Shown here: positions 1-9,351 of the stretch, piece by piece
Numbering within the stretch: position 1 is the first letter of the stretch
Layout of the letters: the number at the start of each line of letters is the position of its first letter
NCBI RefSeq assembly: GCF_000392615.1
Contig: NZ_KB933406.1
Span: forward strand, 16,233-80,232
DNA length: 64,000 nucleotides
Origin: Lysinibacillus sphaericus OT4b.31
GTDB taxonomy: Bacteria; Bacillota; Bacilli; Bacillales_A; Planococcaceae
Direction of reading: 5' to 3'
Translations under genes and position numbers: made by a program
The notes under the pieces: generated by a model
Databases searched by the model: none
The model's input: the letters and a program-made list of their open reading frames with translations, nothing else
Told to the model about the DNA's origin: nothing

Positions 1-936
1 GGTATTGGAAGTTTAATGTGTTTTTACGCTGATTCTATTAGTTTTCTGCTAGTTAGCCGGTTCGTTCAAGCTTTCGGTGCAGCTACAGGATCAGTCATTA
101 CACAAACGATTTTACGAGAAAGTATATCAGGAAATAAAAGACACTCCATGTTTGCCCAAATATCGGCAGTGATTGCCTTTACCCCTGCTGTAGGGCCACT
201 TATTGGTGGTTGGGTCGATCAAGTCTTCGGTTTTAAGGCAGTATTCTTGGTACTAGTGATTATGAGTATTTTGTTGTTTTTTTATGCTTATTTAAAGCTG
301 CCTGAAACAACAAATGTTTCAACTAGAAAACGCGTTGCTATTTTACCAGTCGTAAAACGAATCATTTCATCTCCACAGGTTGTCGTTTTTGGACTACTCA
401 TTGGTGGAATAAATGGCATTTTATTTAGTTATTACGCTGAAGCACCGTTCATATTTATAGGACACTTTCATCTGTCTCCTGGGCTCTTTGGTTTCTTAGG
501 AATCGTTGTGGCACTGGCATCTATTATTGGCGCTATGATTTCTAAAAAGCTAGTAACTATATGGCCACCAGAAAAAATCATTCACCTTGGCTGTTGCGTT
601 ATGTTTGTAGGCTCTTTAATACTAACACTAGTAAGTATATTTACTATACTTCCAAATATCGTGTTAATGATTAGTATATTAACGTCTATATTTATCGTGT
701 TATTAGGAGCGGGCATTGCTTTACCAAACTGTTTAAGTCTAGCACTGGTAAATTTCCAAGATGTTGTGGGAACAGCTGGAGCTATTTTCAGTTTAGGTTA
801 TTACTTGTTAGTAAGTTTCGTAACATCAGGAATGAGTTTTCTTCATAATGGTTCATTGATTACAATGCCACTCTATTTCTTGATAATGACCATCACCATG
901 TGGGTGCTTGCGAAAAAACATATTAACACAAACTAA
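1..936 (+). CDS. MFS drug-efflux transporter, Bcr/CflA-like, 5'-truncated by window edge
   Basis: Integral membrane, probably proton-driven exporter of the major facilitator superfamily, DHA1/Bcr-CflA type. The frame is already open at base 1 and the first ATG (16) lies inside a helix, so the N-terminal part is outside the window. Visible motifs are SRFVQAFGAATGS (helix-4 region, R-x-x-Q-G type) and FTPAVGPLIGGW (antiporter motif C). The rest alternates hydrophobic helices with short basic loops, as expected for a 12-helix carrier. The substrate cannot be read from the sequence. A rho-independent terminator follows 19 bases after the stop, so this is the last gene of its transcript. Confidence 0.85.
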   Translation, partial: GIGSLMCFYADSISFLLVSRFVQAFGAATGSVITQTILRESISGNKRHSMFAQISAVIAFTPAVGPLIGGWVDQVFGFKAVFLVLVIMSILLFFYAYLKLPETTNVSTRKRVAILPVVKRIISSPQVVVFGLLIGGINGILFSYYAEAPFIFIGHFHLSPGLFGFLGIVVALASIIGAMISKKLVTIWPPEKIIHLGCCVMFVGSLILTLVSIFTILPNIVLMISILTSIFIVLLGAGIALPNCLSLALVNFQDVVGTAGAIFSLGYYLLVSFVTSGMSFLHNGSLITMPLYFLIMTITMWVLAKKHINTN

Positions 937-954
937 ATCCATCGTTCACTTCAT

Positions 955-985
955 GCCACCCTATTTTAAATGGGGTGGCTTTCCC
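955..985 (+). terminator. terminator after the MFS gene
   Basis: Inverted repeat GCCACCC / GGGGTGGC around an AT-rich loop, followed by TTTCCC. It sits just after the MFS stop codon. Confidence 0.7.
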
Positions 986-1081
986 TAGTGCTGTTTTACA
1001 AAAAAACAACCCATTGGCGCGTTCATAATATCGATAACCCCATCCTGTTATTTTCCCATTTAACAACCCTTTTTCTGCATA

Positions 1082-1118
1082 AAAAAACCTCCATATTCAT
1101 GATAAGGGAGGTTTTTTG
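1082..1118. terminator. bidirectional terminator
   Basis: AAAAAACCTCC / GGAGGTTTTTT hairpin with A and T runs on both sides. It ends directly at the stop of the minus-strand gene to its right. Confidence 0.75.
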
Positions 1119-1120
1119 GA

Positions 1121-1630
1121 TTATTTAAAATAGTAATTGACTACTTCTTCTGCAGAATAGAAAGTTACATTATTTTGGGTCTTATAAATGAGGTTTGCGA
1201 CGCGACACGCATCTTGGAAATTCTTAGCGTTATTCAGCTTATCACTCATTTGATGTAAAAATTCAGCAAAACCATCTAGATAATTTGACTTTGTTTGTGC
1301 ATTGTTAGTTTGTTTGATATCTAAAATAATGGAAAGCCTATCTTCCGCATAATTATTAAAATTTATAAAAAAACATTCTTCCAAGTCTTTTGAATGTTTG
1401 TCGACATTTACAACAGCCTCTTTATAATTTGCTATTAAACCGGTAGACGTTAATGTAACAGTAAAACCTCGTTCAACTAACCGCTTGTTTATAGAATCCA
1501 CTAATTTATCGACTTCAGAATTCATTTTAGGCGTAACAGTCGTTTTTTTTAATTCTTCGCAGTTTTGATAAATCGCATCAATTTCCTCTTGTTTATCAAT
1601 CAGTAATTTTAAATTTGACACTGTATACAC
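1121..1630 (-). CDS. hypothetical protein, 169 aa
   Basis: Unrecognised protein. GTG start at 1630 is preceded by GGGGAG at good spacing. The first ~60 residues are charged and helical (repeated E/K with Leu/Ile), suggesting a coiled coil; the rest is soluble, acidic and Asn-rich, with no signal peptide or membrane segment. It stands alone between the terminator at 1082-1118 and another small hypothetical gene. A cytoplasmic protein is the only inference I can support. Confidence 0.6.
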   Translation of the reverse strand: MYTVSNLKLLIDKQEEIDAIYQNCEELKKTTVTPKMNSEVDKLVDSINKRLVERGFTVTLTSTGLIANYKEAVVNVDKHSKDLEECFFINFNNYAEDRLSIILDIKQTNNAQTKSNYLDGFAEFLHQMSDKLNNAKNFQDACRVANLIYKTQNNVTFYSAEEVVNYYFK

Positions 1631-1885
1631 GCTAAATCTCCCCTTTTTATTAAGTTCGACAAAAGGAAAGATTTTTAATCAAAAAGAATGAAACCTAACT
1701 CACACGACATTGATCTGTGGACCTCATTGAAAAATGGGGTAGAGTCTTCTAGGTTAACAATATCCTTTAATATTATTTTTCCGGTTTCATTTGAAACGGA
1801 AGACGACCTATCAAACAGATTATTTCAAAACAAGTCGCTTTATGTGTTATAAAATTTTAAAATTTCAAAACCACTATAATGGTTT

Positions 1886-2221
1886 TTATTTGGATATTCC
1901 CATCTGTGGTAAATTATATTGTGCACAGTATTTTATAACTTTTTCTACCTTTCTTTGTCGAATAAAACCATCATGATGTCTTGTAAATAAGCAATCTATT
2001 ATTATCTGAGAGCGCGCAGATAATGAATTATAATCGCTCAATGTAGGTTCATTAAAATAGATTCGTTCAGGAATTTTCATACTATTTTTATTTACATACA
2101 CTTCAAAACTATTTAAAAAATCTAGCTTGTCTGTTTGACGTATGATACTTATTGCTTCCAAAACATCTTTTTTTATATCCGGAGGAAAAGCTTTTACCAA
2201 AGCCATTTTTTTATTTGTCAT
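1886..2221 (-). CDS. hypothetical protein, 111 aa
   Basis: Unrecognised soluble protein starting at ATG 2221 with a weak GGGTGG site upstream. The C-terminal half carries RHHDGFIRQRKVEKVI, which looks like a conserved core, so this is probably a real gene or a shortened version of one. A weak hairpin (AAACCA...TGGTTT, 1867-1886) lies at its end. It is followed 27 bases upstream on the same strand by the SDR gene, so the two may be co-transcribed. Confidence 0.5.
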   Translation of the reverse strand: MTNKKMALVKAFPPDIKKDVLEAISIIRQTDKLDFLNSFEVYVNKNSMKIPERIYFNEPTLSDYNSLSARSQIIIDCLFTRHHDGFIRQRKVEKVIKYCAQYNLPQMGISK

Positions 2222-2248
2222 ATGTGTAAACCAGTCACCACCCTTACT

Positions 2249-2965
2249 TTATGCGTTTAGATCCGTGATTGCAGGTATGTGAATTTCTTTGACGCATGAC
2301 ACGTTGGACAAACTCACAACACATTTGACGATTGCAACAATATCTTGCACTGGAATGCGAGTACCATTATATTCAGTTATGGCTTTTTCAGGGCCATCCT
2401 CATAGGGAATCTCTGCTGCTAGTTCACCTGGATTAACACATGTAACGGCGATTCTATCTTTTCTAACATGTTCTCGTAAAGCGTTTGTAATCCCGCGAAT
2501 GCCAAATTTCGATGCCACAAATGATACTTGATTGTTATTTGTATGATCCAATCCTGCCGTTGACCCTATCAAGATTATTTTACCATTTTCCGACTTTCTT
2601 AAATTTGGTAATAACGCCTGAATATAAGTGATCGTAGATGTAATATTGATATTAATGATATTAGCTATATCTGTAGGATCATCCTGTTCGAAGTCATAGT
2701 CATCTTCAAAGCCTTTTTCCTCCCACACACCAACGTTATAAATCAAGACATCCACGCATTCATTTTTTAGCTGTTCACTAAATTTTTTATTTTGTTGTGA
2801 TAAGTCTGCTTCTAGCCATATTCTTTGAACACCATCATTTAAATCCAAGCTTTTTGGTCTACTTCTGGAGACAATCCTCACTTTGTCCCCTGGTTCAGGT
2901 AACCCTTTAACAAATGCATCACCCAACCCTTTGCTAGCACCAAATATCATGTAATTTTTCACCAT
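2249..2965 (-). CDS. SDR-family oxidoreductase with Tyr-to-Phe active site
   Basis: Short-chain dehydrogenase/reductase, 238 aa, Rossmann fold. The N-terminal GASKGLG (residues 9-15) is the NAD(P) pyrophosphate-binding loop, NVG (about 77-79) the second structural motif, and Ser135 sits in the IGSTAG strand. The catalytic YxxxK is FVASK here: Phe149 (codon TTT at 2519-2521) replaces Tyr while Lys153 is kept. Family knowledge says this Tyr is the general acid/base, so the protein may be a non-catalytic or specialised SDR. Length is normal and the frame intact. The substrate is unknown. Confidence 0.85.
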   Translation of the reverse strand: MVKNYMIFGASKGLGDAFVKGLPEPGDKVRIVSRSRPKSLDLNDGVQRIWLEADLSQQNKKFSEQLKNECVDVLIYNVGVWEEKGFEDDYDFEQDDPTDIANIININITSTITYIQALLPNLRKSENGKIILIGSTAGLDHTNNNQVSFVASKFGIRGITNALREHVRKDRIAVTCVNPGELAAEIPYEDGPEKAITEYNGTRIPVQDIVAIVKCVVSLSNVSCVKEIHIPAITDLNA

Positions 2966-3099
2966 ATGTATGACACTCTCCTTTTCTAATTCTAGCCAAA
3001 TGTTACCATTGTTCTCGAATTAATTACAATTTATCTGTTTCTATACACATAGCTAGTGGAGATTGCATCTAATAACAGTGATAAAAAATAGCAAAAAAA

Positions 3100-3128
3100 C
3101 AACCAGGCCCACAATGAGACCTGGTCAT
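3100..3128 (-). terminator. ACCAGG-type terminator hairpin
   Basis: AACCAGGC...GACCTGGTC hairpin with A-rich DNA on its left (U-run on the minus strand). One of about six related ACCAGG/CCTGGT hairpins in this window; it follows the GNAT pair. Confidence 0.6.
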
Positions 3129-3170
3129 CTCTATTTCTTTACAAAAATTACAAAACAAAGGAGAGCGTAA

Positions 3171-3638
3171 TTATTTTTTCAACATTGTTATAAATCTTGT
3201 TGTTTGGTGATTGAATGCTAGTTTTTTTTCGAAGCCTAATTTTTCATATAGATGAATAGCCCTGTTATTAAATTTTGCAACTGTTAAGCGAAGAGGTGCA
3301 TGCTCTTTTTGTTGCACATGGCTTAAAATAAATGAAAAAAACACTGTACCGAAACCTTTTCCGGTGAGGTCCGGTTTCATGCCAATTCCTATATCGACCC
3401 CATTGCCCATATACGCATCCACTTCATGGCCACTAGGTACTTGGGCAGATGTTCCGGTACAGAAATAACCGACTAACTCCTCGTTGTCATTGACAATTGC
3501 ATAATACGGATTGTCAAGTATTTCTTTTAAGGTTTCAGTAGTACACTCGTTATTATAAAAATCATATGGCGCATGATACGTCCACTGTAGTAGCTCACTT
3601 GCCAATTTTTTATTCATCTCTTTAACAAATAATTGCAA
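3171..3638 (-). CDS. GNAT-family N-acetyltransferase
   Basis: Acetyl-CoA dependent acyltransferase of the GNAT fold. The central PDLTGKGFGTVFFSF is motif A (acetyl-CoA pyrophosphate loop) and NNRAIHLYEKLGF is motif B. I prefer the TTG at 3638: GGGGG lies 8 bases upstream and the product starts MQLFVKEM, like other family members. The alternative ATG at 3653 has no ribosome binding site and lies only 2 bases after the preceding gene's stop. It forms a two-gene operon with the larger GNAT gene upstream. Substrate unknown. Confidence 0.8.
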   Translation of the reverse strand: MQLFVKEMNKKLASELLQWTYHAPYDFYNNECTTETLKEILDNPYYAIVNDNEELVGYFCTGTSAQVPSGHEVDAYMGNGVDIGIGMKPDLTGKGFGTVFFSFILSHVQQKEHAPLRLTVAKFNNRAIHLYEKLGFEKKLAFNHQTTRFITMLKK

Positions 3639-3655
3639 TGTGTAAACCCCCATTA

Positions 3656-4540
3656 TTATGAATGTGATGTTAGTGGAAATAAAAAATGTTTCGTTTCAAT
3701 ATTTATTAATGGACGAACGAACAATGTATCATCACTAGTTGTGATAAATTCTGTATGAATGTTTGAACAAACATCATCTATTGTAAAATGGAAATTAATG
3801 ATTTCCATATCCATAGTAAGAACACCATTCAACATATCAAGGTCCACTCTTTTCTTGCTAATAATATCAAAAATATGAAGTTGCTGATTTTCATGTTCAA
3901 ATAGAATCAGCACGTCTTCCTCCTCCATATAATAAATGGCGTCTTTGAATACTAAGATGAAGTAAAACATTAGGAGATGCTCATTGTTTTTTACCCCTAA
4001 AATTGAAGATACAGGTATTCTGTTAACGGCAAAGTCCTTCATCAATGCAAAATCAGCTTGATTGTTTATATCGAGTTTACGAAGAGTAGCCTTTTTAGTC
4101 CGCTTTTTTAAATGGCAAGTCTTCAAGCTGAAACTACTTTCCTGTACCTTTTTAAAACCAAACTTAGGATAAAAATCTAACACCGTATCATTTGCAAATA
4201 GATAGATAAAGTCACAGTCCTTTTCATATTTTTTAATGATATGATTCATCAGCTTAGCTGCCAATCCTTGATGACGATAGTCTGGATGTGTCATCACGGT
4301 ACCCAATTGAATAGCCTTGTATTCTTTACCATTAACGATTACAACCATCTTATTAACGGAAGCATTCGCTATGACCTGTTCTCCATCCAGATAGGAATAG
4401 CAAATATAATTATCTCCCCAAAACCCCCTGTCATACCATTCTTTGAAATCGAGTTCAAATACTTGTTTGGCCAGTTCATTAAAGCTTTCCTTATATTTTA
4501 CATTTTGCTTGTAGTTACTGATTAATTGATAGTCATTCAT
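3656..4540 (-). CDS. GNAT-family N-acetyltransferase with extended C-terminal domain, 294 aa
   Basis: GNAT protein with a clear N-terminal acetyltransferase domain: TVMTHPDYRHQGLAAKLMN (about residues 82-100) is motif A and FYPKFGFKKV (about 126-135) motif B. The last ~140 residues form a second domain without motifs, similar in layout to two-domain Eis-like GNATs. ATG 4540 is preceded by GGAGGAG. The gene ends 2 bases before the alternative start of the next GNAT gene, so the pair is almost surely co-transcribed. Two adjacent acetyltransferases suggest detoxification or modification of small amines, but nothing shows the substrate. Confidence 0.8.
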   Translation of the reverse strand: MNDYQLISNYKQNVKYKESFNELAKQVFELDFKEWYDRGFWGDNYICYSYLDGEQVIANASVNKMVVIVNGKEYKAIQLGTVMTHPDYRHQGLAAKLMNHIIKKYEKDCDFIYLFANDTVLDFYPKFGFKKVQESSFSLKTCHLKKRTKKATLRKLDINNQADFALMKDFAVNRIPVSSILGVKNNEHLLMFYFILVFKDAIYYMEEEDVLILFEHENQQLHIFDIISKKRVDLDMLNGVLTMDMEIINFHFTIDDVCSNIHTEFITTSDDTLFVRPLINIETKHFLFPLTSHS

Positions 4541-4650
4541 GATTACTCCTCCAACCTCAGTGATTTTTACGTTTTTAAAAGAGCCTGCGTTGCTACAATC
4601 GACAATAAAAATCTCCCCCCTGTTCCTACGTCATGTAAACTAAAATAGAC

Positions 4651-4686
4651 AAAAAAAGACCATAAGAAGAATCTCTTCTCATGGTC
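4651..4686 (-). terminator. strong minus-strand terminator
   Basis: GACCATAAGAAGA / TCTTCTCATGGTC (12 of 13 pair) with seven A on the left, a U-run on the minus strand. It has the right position to end transcription from the alpha-CTD-like gene at 4995-5285. Confidence 0.7.
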
Positions 4687-4994
4687 AAATTTCTGTCTAC
4701 TATAAATACACCTATCTCGAAAAATAGATATACAAAGAAATAGCATGAAATTTGCTTTGATAAGATACAATGTCTTCTAATCGCTATTAGTAAAAGGGAA
4801 TAGAAAATAGAGCTAAGAGTAAGCCCTTAATTTCACCTTTTACCATATAAAATTCATTCGAATTTTTATTGAGCGATTATAAGTTTCATCATATACAACC
4901 AAAACCCCTTTTCACAATTATTTCATATATAACCATATATTATTTATGATACATTGTAAAATCTTAACTACTACTTAAAATAACAGTAGGTTTA

Positions 4995-5285
4995 CTATTT
5001 AAACGATAACCCTTTTTCATCTAAAGAAGCCCTAAGATTTGGCAATGAAGCTGGTCCGATACCGTGCAATTGCAAAATTTCTTTTTCACTAAAATTTGAA
5101 AGCTGTTCTACAGTAATTATTCCCTCGTGTTCTAATGCTCTTCTAGCCGGCGAAGAAAGCTTTGAAAGAAATCCATTTTCAGGTTTACGCTCTTGCTCAC
5201 ATTTTGGGCAACTTGGACAATCACTACTCTTATAATATTCGTGGCCTTTGTCACATATCCTTAAATTTCGCTTTGAAGTTGTCAT
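4995..5285 (-). CDS. zinc-ribbon plus RNA polymerase alpha-CTD-like HhH protein, 96 aa
   Basis: Small soluble protein with two parts. The N-terminus has four Cys in a ribbon pattern (C-D-K-G-H, then CPSCPKC), likely to hold zinc. Residues ~40-95 (LSSPARRALEHEGIITVEQL ... LHGIGPASLPNLR) match the helix-hairpin-helix fold of the RNA polymerase alpha C-terminal domain. Such stand-alone proteins are common in Bacillales and uncharacterised; DNA or protein binding is inferred from the fold. ATG 5285 has GAGGGG upstream. Monocistronic. Confidence 0.75.
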   Translation of the reverse strand: MTTSKRNLRICDKGHEYYKSSDCPSCPKCEQERKPENGFLSKLSSPARRALEHEGIITVEQLSNFSEKEILQLHGIGPASLPNLRASLDEKGLSFK

Positions 5286-5492
5286 TTATAGTGATTCCCC
5301 TCTTTCGATACAAATCGTTACCTTCATTTTACTACCTTTTGATCATCTAAGAAATCAATTTGTTTAAATGGGTATGGCTACCTATTGGAAATATTATATA
5401 TTTTTTATATAAATCTAGAATAATTTATATATTATACATATTATTGCACGATCTTTATAATGTAAATATCACTTTCGAAGGAGGCAATAGGA

Positions 5493-6482
5493 ATGGAGTA
5501 TAGTAAACTTGGCAATAGCGGATTATCGATAAGTAAAATTGCATTTGGTAACTGGATAAATCATGGAGGAAAAGTAGACGAGAATACCGCAATAGCATGT
5601 GTAAAAACCGCATTGGATGTCGGTATAACAACATTTGATACTGCCGATGTTTATTCAGATACGAAAGCTGAGGAAATACTCGGCCAATCTCTGCAAGGTG
5701 TAAGGCGGGAGAGTATTGAGTTATGTACAAAGGTTTGTCATCCAACTGGGAAAGGCCAAAATGATAGGGGATTATCACGTAAGCATATTTTCGAAAATTG
5801 TCATGCATCGTTACGTCGGTTACAGACTGATTACATCGACGTCTATTATGCCCACCGATTTGACCCATCTACGCCCCTTGAAGAAACTATGTTAGCTTTC
5901 GCAGACCTTGTTCGACAAGGTAAAGTCTTATATTTAGGCGTAAGTGAATGGACAGCAGAACAAATCACCCGTGGGGCTGCGCTTGCCCGTGAATTAAAAA
6001 TCCCACTCATCGCGAGTCAACCTCAGTACTCGATGTTATGGCGCGTTATCGAAACGGATGTCATTCCAACATGTCAACGTGAAGGACTCGGCCAAGTTGT
6101 TTGGTCACCTGTTGCGCAAGGTATTCTTACTGGTAAATATTTACCCGGAAAACCAGTACCAGCTCAATCGCGTGCTAATTCCACTGCTGGTAAACCATTT
6201 TTTAACAATCTAGTACGTCGTTGGATGAATGACGATGTACTCACTTCTATACAAAAGCTAGAACCCATTGCACGTAATATTGACCTTACTTTGGCTCAAC
6301 TAGCAGTAGCATGGGTATTACAAAATGACAATGTTTCTTCAGCAATTATAGGTGCCTCAAATCCGCAACAGATAATAGAAAATGCATACGCGGCCAATGT
6401 CAAATTGCAACCTGAAATAATGAATCAAATTGATGAAGTACTACATGGATTCATAGAGTACGATTCAAGCAAAACAGGTTAA
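5493..6482 (+). CDS. aldo/keto reductase, Kv-beta/YghZ-like
   Basis: NADPH-dependent aldo/keto reductase, 329 aa, TIM barrel, cytoplasmic. The catalytic tetrad is complete: Asp49, Tyr54, Lys80 and His121 (in YYAHR). SQPQYSMLWR and the C-terminal AIIGASNPQQI are cofactor-side motifs of the potassium-channel beta-subunit-like branch, whose bacterial members reduce small aldehydes. ATG 5493 follows GAAGGAGG. It stands alone in its direction and converges with a LysR gene. It is more GC-rich and regular than its neighbours, so it looks like a settled chromosomal gene. Confidence 0.9.
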   Translation: MEYSKLGNSGLSISKIAFGNWINHGGKVDENTAIACVKTALDVGITTFDTADVYSDTKAEEILGQSLQGVRRESIELCTKVCHPTGKGQNDRGLSRKHIFENCHASLRRLQTDYIDVYYAHRFDPSTPLEETMLAFADLVRQGKVLYLGVSEWTAEQITRGAALARELKIPLIASQPQYSMLWRVIETDVIPTCQREGLGQVVWSPVAQGILTGKYLPGKPVPAQSRANSTAGKPFFNNLVRRWMNDDVLTSIQKLEPIARNIDLTLAQLAVAWVLQNDNVSSAIIGASNPQQIIENAYAANVKLQPEIMNQIDEVLHGFIEYDSSKTG

Positions 6483-6686
6483 GTTTTTAACTCAATGTGT
6501 AACTATATCAAGTGAAACTTCAATCCGTGGGGGTAATCTTCAACCCCACAGAGTGGTAGTTAAAGCAATCGGATTTTTAGTTGAATGACCACCTATTTTA
6601 ATTTCCATTTGGGTGGGCAGCTTACTGACTGTTCGTCCTTGATCAAAAATCTTCGTATTTTTAAGTTCAAGGAAGATGAGAATTCG

Positions 6687-7619
6687 CTACTCATTCGAGA
6701 ATGAATGGGTAGTATTACTTTTATTAGATTTTCTGGTAGAATATACTTCTCGAACTATCGTTAAAAATTGATTGATAATTGCAGATTTTTCATCCTGCCT
6801 CCACCCAACATATAGATTTATTTTAGGAGGAGTTTCTTTAAATTTTTTATAGATCACTCCATTTTGTTTATATGTTTCCACTGAGGATGGTACAACGGAA
6901 ATCCCCATACCTATTGCAACTAGATTAACGATTGTTTGCATTTGTATGGCTTCCTGAACAACATTTAAATTTACACCTTGTTCACTAAAGTAGCTAGTAA
7001 TAAAATCATAAAAATCTGGACCTAAATGACGTGGAAACATAATGAATGGCTCGTCAACTAACAATTGGAGAGAAACTTCGGCTAATGAGGCAAGCGGGTG
7101 ATTTTGAGGTAAAACCAACCTTAAAGATTCCTCAGAACAAACTTCTGAAAATAATATCCCATTATTTTGTTTAGTACGAAAAAACCCAATCTGTATTTCT
7201 TTCTCATAGAGAGCTTTTAATTGTTGCTCAGTCGTCATTTCACGTAATACAAGTTGAATTTTAGGAAATCGTTCTCTAAATTTTTTTAAAATCTCTATAA
7301 CAATTTCAGTAGAATCGACAAAACCAACTGTCAGTTGACCAATTTTTCCTTCGTCTGCAAGTTGTGTTTCTCTAATAGTTTTTTCAACTTGAAACATAAT
7401 TTGCCGAACTCCATCAAGAAATATTTTTCCAGCGTTCGAAAGCTCTACTTTTCTTTTCGTACGATAAAAAAGTTGAACGCCTAATTCTTCTTCTAATTTA
7501 CGTATCTCTTGGCTTAAGGGGGGTTGTGCCATTCTTAAACGTTCCGCTGCTCGACTAAAATTCAACTCTTCTGCTACTGTTATGAAATAGCGCATTTTTC
7601 GAATATCCAATATCATCAC
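6687..7619 (-). CDS. LysR-family transcriptional regulator
   Basis: LTTR of 310 aa. Residues ~4-62 are the winged HTH (MRYFITVAEELNFSRAAERL ... QEIRKLEEELGVQLF), followed by the linker helix and the two-lobe effector domain (MGISVVPSS is the typical lobe boundary). It resembles the AlsR/CatM/BenM branch. Two ATG codons in tandem at 7619/7616 follow AAGGGAAGGTG. It converges with the aldo/keto reductase and lies 26 bases downstream of the GNAT gene 7646-8455. No divergent target is visible, so its regulon is unclear. Confidence 0.9.
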   Translation of the reverse strand: MMILDIRKMRYFITVAEELNFSRAAERLRMAQPPLSQEIRKLEEELGVQLFYRTKRKVELSNAGKIFLDGVRQIMFQVEKTIRETQLADEGKIGQLTVGFVDSTEIVIEILKKFRERFPKIQLVLREMTTEQQLKALYEKEIQIGFFRTKQNNGILFSEVCSEESLRLVLPQNHPLASLAEVSLQLLVDEPFIMFPRHLGPDFYDFITSYFSEQGVNLNVVQEAIQMQTIVNLVAIGMGISVVPSSVETYKQNGVIYKKFKETPPKINLYVGWRQDEKSAIINQFLTIVREVYSTRKSNKSNTTHSFSNE

Positions 7620-7645
7620 CTTCCCTTCTATTCGCTTAAAAGAAG

Positions 7646-8455
7646 TTACGATTGTCTTGGCGTAAACTCACTAGATTTTTTAAAAAAAATTGAATATTCA
7701 CTAGGATTACTAAAGCCCAATTTTTCAGCTAGCCTTATTGATGATGCATTACTGATGTCACAATCCCAGCGAGGCATTATATCCTTTTCGAGACAGTCAT
7801 TTATAAACGCTTTTGCGACAATTAAACCTAGTCCTTGTCCCCTATAATTTTCGTGGGTTTCAATATCAATTTCCGAGAATTGAAGGGAAGCAAAAATTGA
7901 AGTGCATTCACTAATCACTTGCCCTTTATGTAGCATACAGTAACCGAAACCCTTTGCTGTAAAATTGGCAACAGAGCCCCAATACTCATTATAATAATCC
8001 TCATTATATGCTGAACTACAAGCAATTTGCTCTTCACTTATTCTTCTCATAGAATATTCATTAGTAAATAGACTCTTCTCATATGATTTTTTCTTATCAT
8101 GTATAAAAGAATACCTGTTCATCTTTTTTAAATTATCTTTAAATAGCTCATTAATGACACAATCCCAGTGCTCATTTGCAGAAAATAAAGTGAAACGTAG
8201 CTCCTCACTTTTTCTTTGGCTATACAATTCCAAAAGGAAATTATTGAACTTTTGATTATCTTCTTTTCCTGCTACGAAATAAATACCCGATTGTGTTCCA
8301 ATAAGTATCGTCTCTGGATTTTTAGAATCTGCATAAACAATTCCACTTATATAATTATTCAACACGGAATAGGTAAAGGTAGGAACCGTTTTTTTCTCGT
8401 TATTTTCTAGTATAGTGATTGCTTTTTCATAATCTTTTTCACCAAGAATTATCAT
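7646..8455 (-). CDS. GNAT acetyltransferase, PF12746-like
   Basis: 269-aa GNAT protein of the Bacillus GNAT_acetyltr_2 type: a long N-terminal domain, then the acetyltransferase core with ETHENYRGQGLGLIVAKAF (motif A) and SNASSIRLAEKLGF (motif B) near the C-terminus. ATG 8455 is preceded by an exceptionally strong GGAGGAGGGGG. It sits in a same-strand run with a small membrane protein (48 bases upstream) and the LysR gene downstream; shared transcription is possible. Substrate unknown. Confidence 0.8.
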   Translation of the reverse strand: MIILGEKDYEKAITILENNEKKTVPTFTYSVLNNYISGIVYADSKNPETILIGTQSGIYFVAGKEDNQKFNNFLLELYSQRKSEELRFTLFSANEHWDCVINELFKDNLKKMNRYSFIHDKKKSYEKSLFTNEYSMRRISEEQIACSSAYNEDYYNEYWGSVANFTAKGFGYCMLHKGQVISECTSIFASLQFSEIDIETHENYRGQGLGLIVAKAFINDCLEKDIMPRWDCDISNASSIRLAEKLGFSNPSEYSIFFKKSSEFTPRQS

Positions 8456-8503
8456 TATATTGCCCCCTCCTCCTAACTGAATACATTGTATGATCTATAT
8501 TTA

Positions 8504-8920
8504 TCATTTAATCAATTTGAAAACCGTCAGATGACAGACTTTCTGAATTACTAAGAATAAAAGTGATGCAAAAACCCCGATTATTATATATGTCATCAAT
8601 TCATGAAAATACCTGACTGCAGAAGTGTATAAATAAAATACGCCACCGATAATTGCGCCGCTTGCTGTATAAAGTAATATTTGGTGTAATTGCTTTTTAA
8701 ATTTCACTTCAATCATCCAGGAGATAATGACGCCCAATGTTACATAAATAACCAATGAATATACAGCATAAATTATAAATAGTGTACTATAAGAAAAGTG
8801 TGCTGTATCTACTGTTTCTTGTGCATTAGGTGTATAACCAAAATAAAGACTTAAAATCCATGACAAAATAATTGTTGAAATAATTGCAATTGAAATTTTT
8901 TGAAATAATAATTTTAACAT
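8504..8920 (-). CDS. four-helix membrane protein, 138 aa
   Basis: Unrecognised integral membrane protein with four hydrophobic segments (about residues 7-28, 45-68, 80-100 and 108-130) joined by short charged loops. GGAGGG precedes ATG 8920. No conserved charged pair or pore motif stands out. It lies upstream of the GNAT and LysR genes on the same strand. Confidence 0.65.
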   Translation of the reverse strand: MLKLLFQKISIAIISTIILSWILSLYFGYTPNAQETVDTAHFSYSTLFIIYAVYSLVIYVTLGVIISWMIEVKFKKQLHQILLYTASGAIIGGVFYLYTSAVRYFHELMTYIIIGVFASLLFLVIQKVCHLTVFKLIK

Positions 8921-8976
8921 CTAGAACCCTCCGCTATATATGGAATCTGTACTTTGTTTATGGATGGCCAATGATG

Positions 8977-9315
8977 CTATTTAACTGCGTGTCTTCTTGC
9001 AAAGGTCGAAGGCGAAAATGAAACTTTATATTTTCCCTCTAGTTCTTTTCTTACTTTTTCTGTTAAATTCTCCCCTTGTTTATTATGTTCATCTTCAAGT
9101 TCAATCCCATTTGGAAATATGCCGTCGTTACTCCAATCAATCCATTTACCATATCGCCATACCCATTCCATTAATTCCGATTTCAACTCAATTGAAAGTG
9201 GTATTTTTTCTATATCAAAGTTACAACTACATTTATCACACCATATAGGGTCAGCGCCTATATCTCCTTCAACTTTTAACTCAAATGTTACTTGTTGTTC
9301 GCATAAACATCTCAT
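8977..9315 (-). CDS. small Cys-containing hypothetical protein, 112 aa
   Basis: Soluble protein with an N-terminal metal-site-like pattern: C-L-C near residue 3 and C-D-K-C-S-C near residues 26-31. The remaining sequence is acidic and Trp-rich (LMEWVWRYGKWIDW) with a basic tail. ATG 9315 follows AAGGGG. Likely a small zinc-ribbon protein of unknown role; the metal site is inference from Cys spacing. Confidence 0.6.
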   Translation of the reverse strand: MRCLCEQQVTFELKVEGDIGADPIWCDKCSCNFDIEKIPLSIELKSELMEWVWRYGKWIDWSNDGIFPNGIELEDEHNKQGENLTEKVRKELEGKYKVSFSPSTFARRHAVK

Positions 9316-9351
9316 ATTATTTTCTACCCCTTTCTGAATAGCCCACCGTTA

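Noticed and set aside
1791..1976. 61-codon plus-strand frame
   Set aside because: Overlaps the 3' end of the minus-strand gene at 1886; no ribosome binding site.
4567..4770. 67-codon minus-strand frame
   Set aside because: It runs through the strong terminator at 4651-4686 and has no ribosome binding site.
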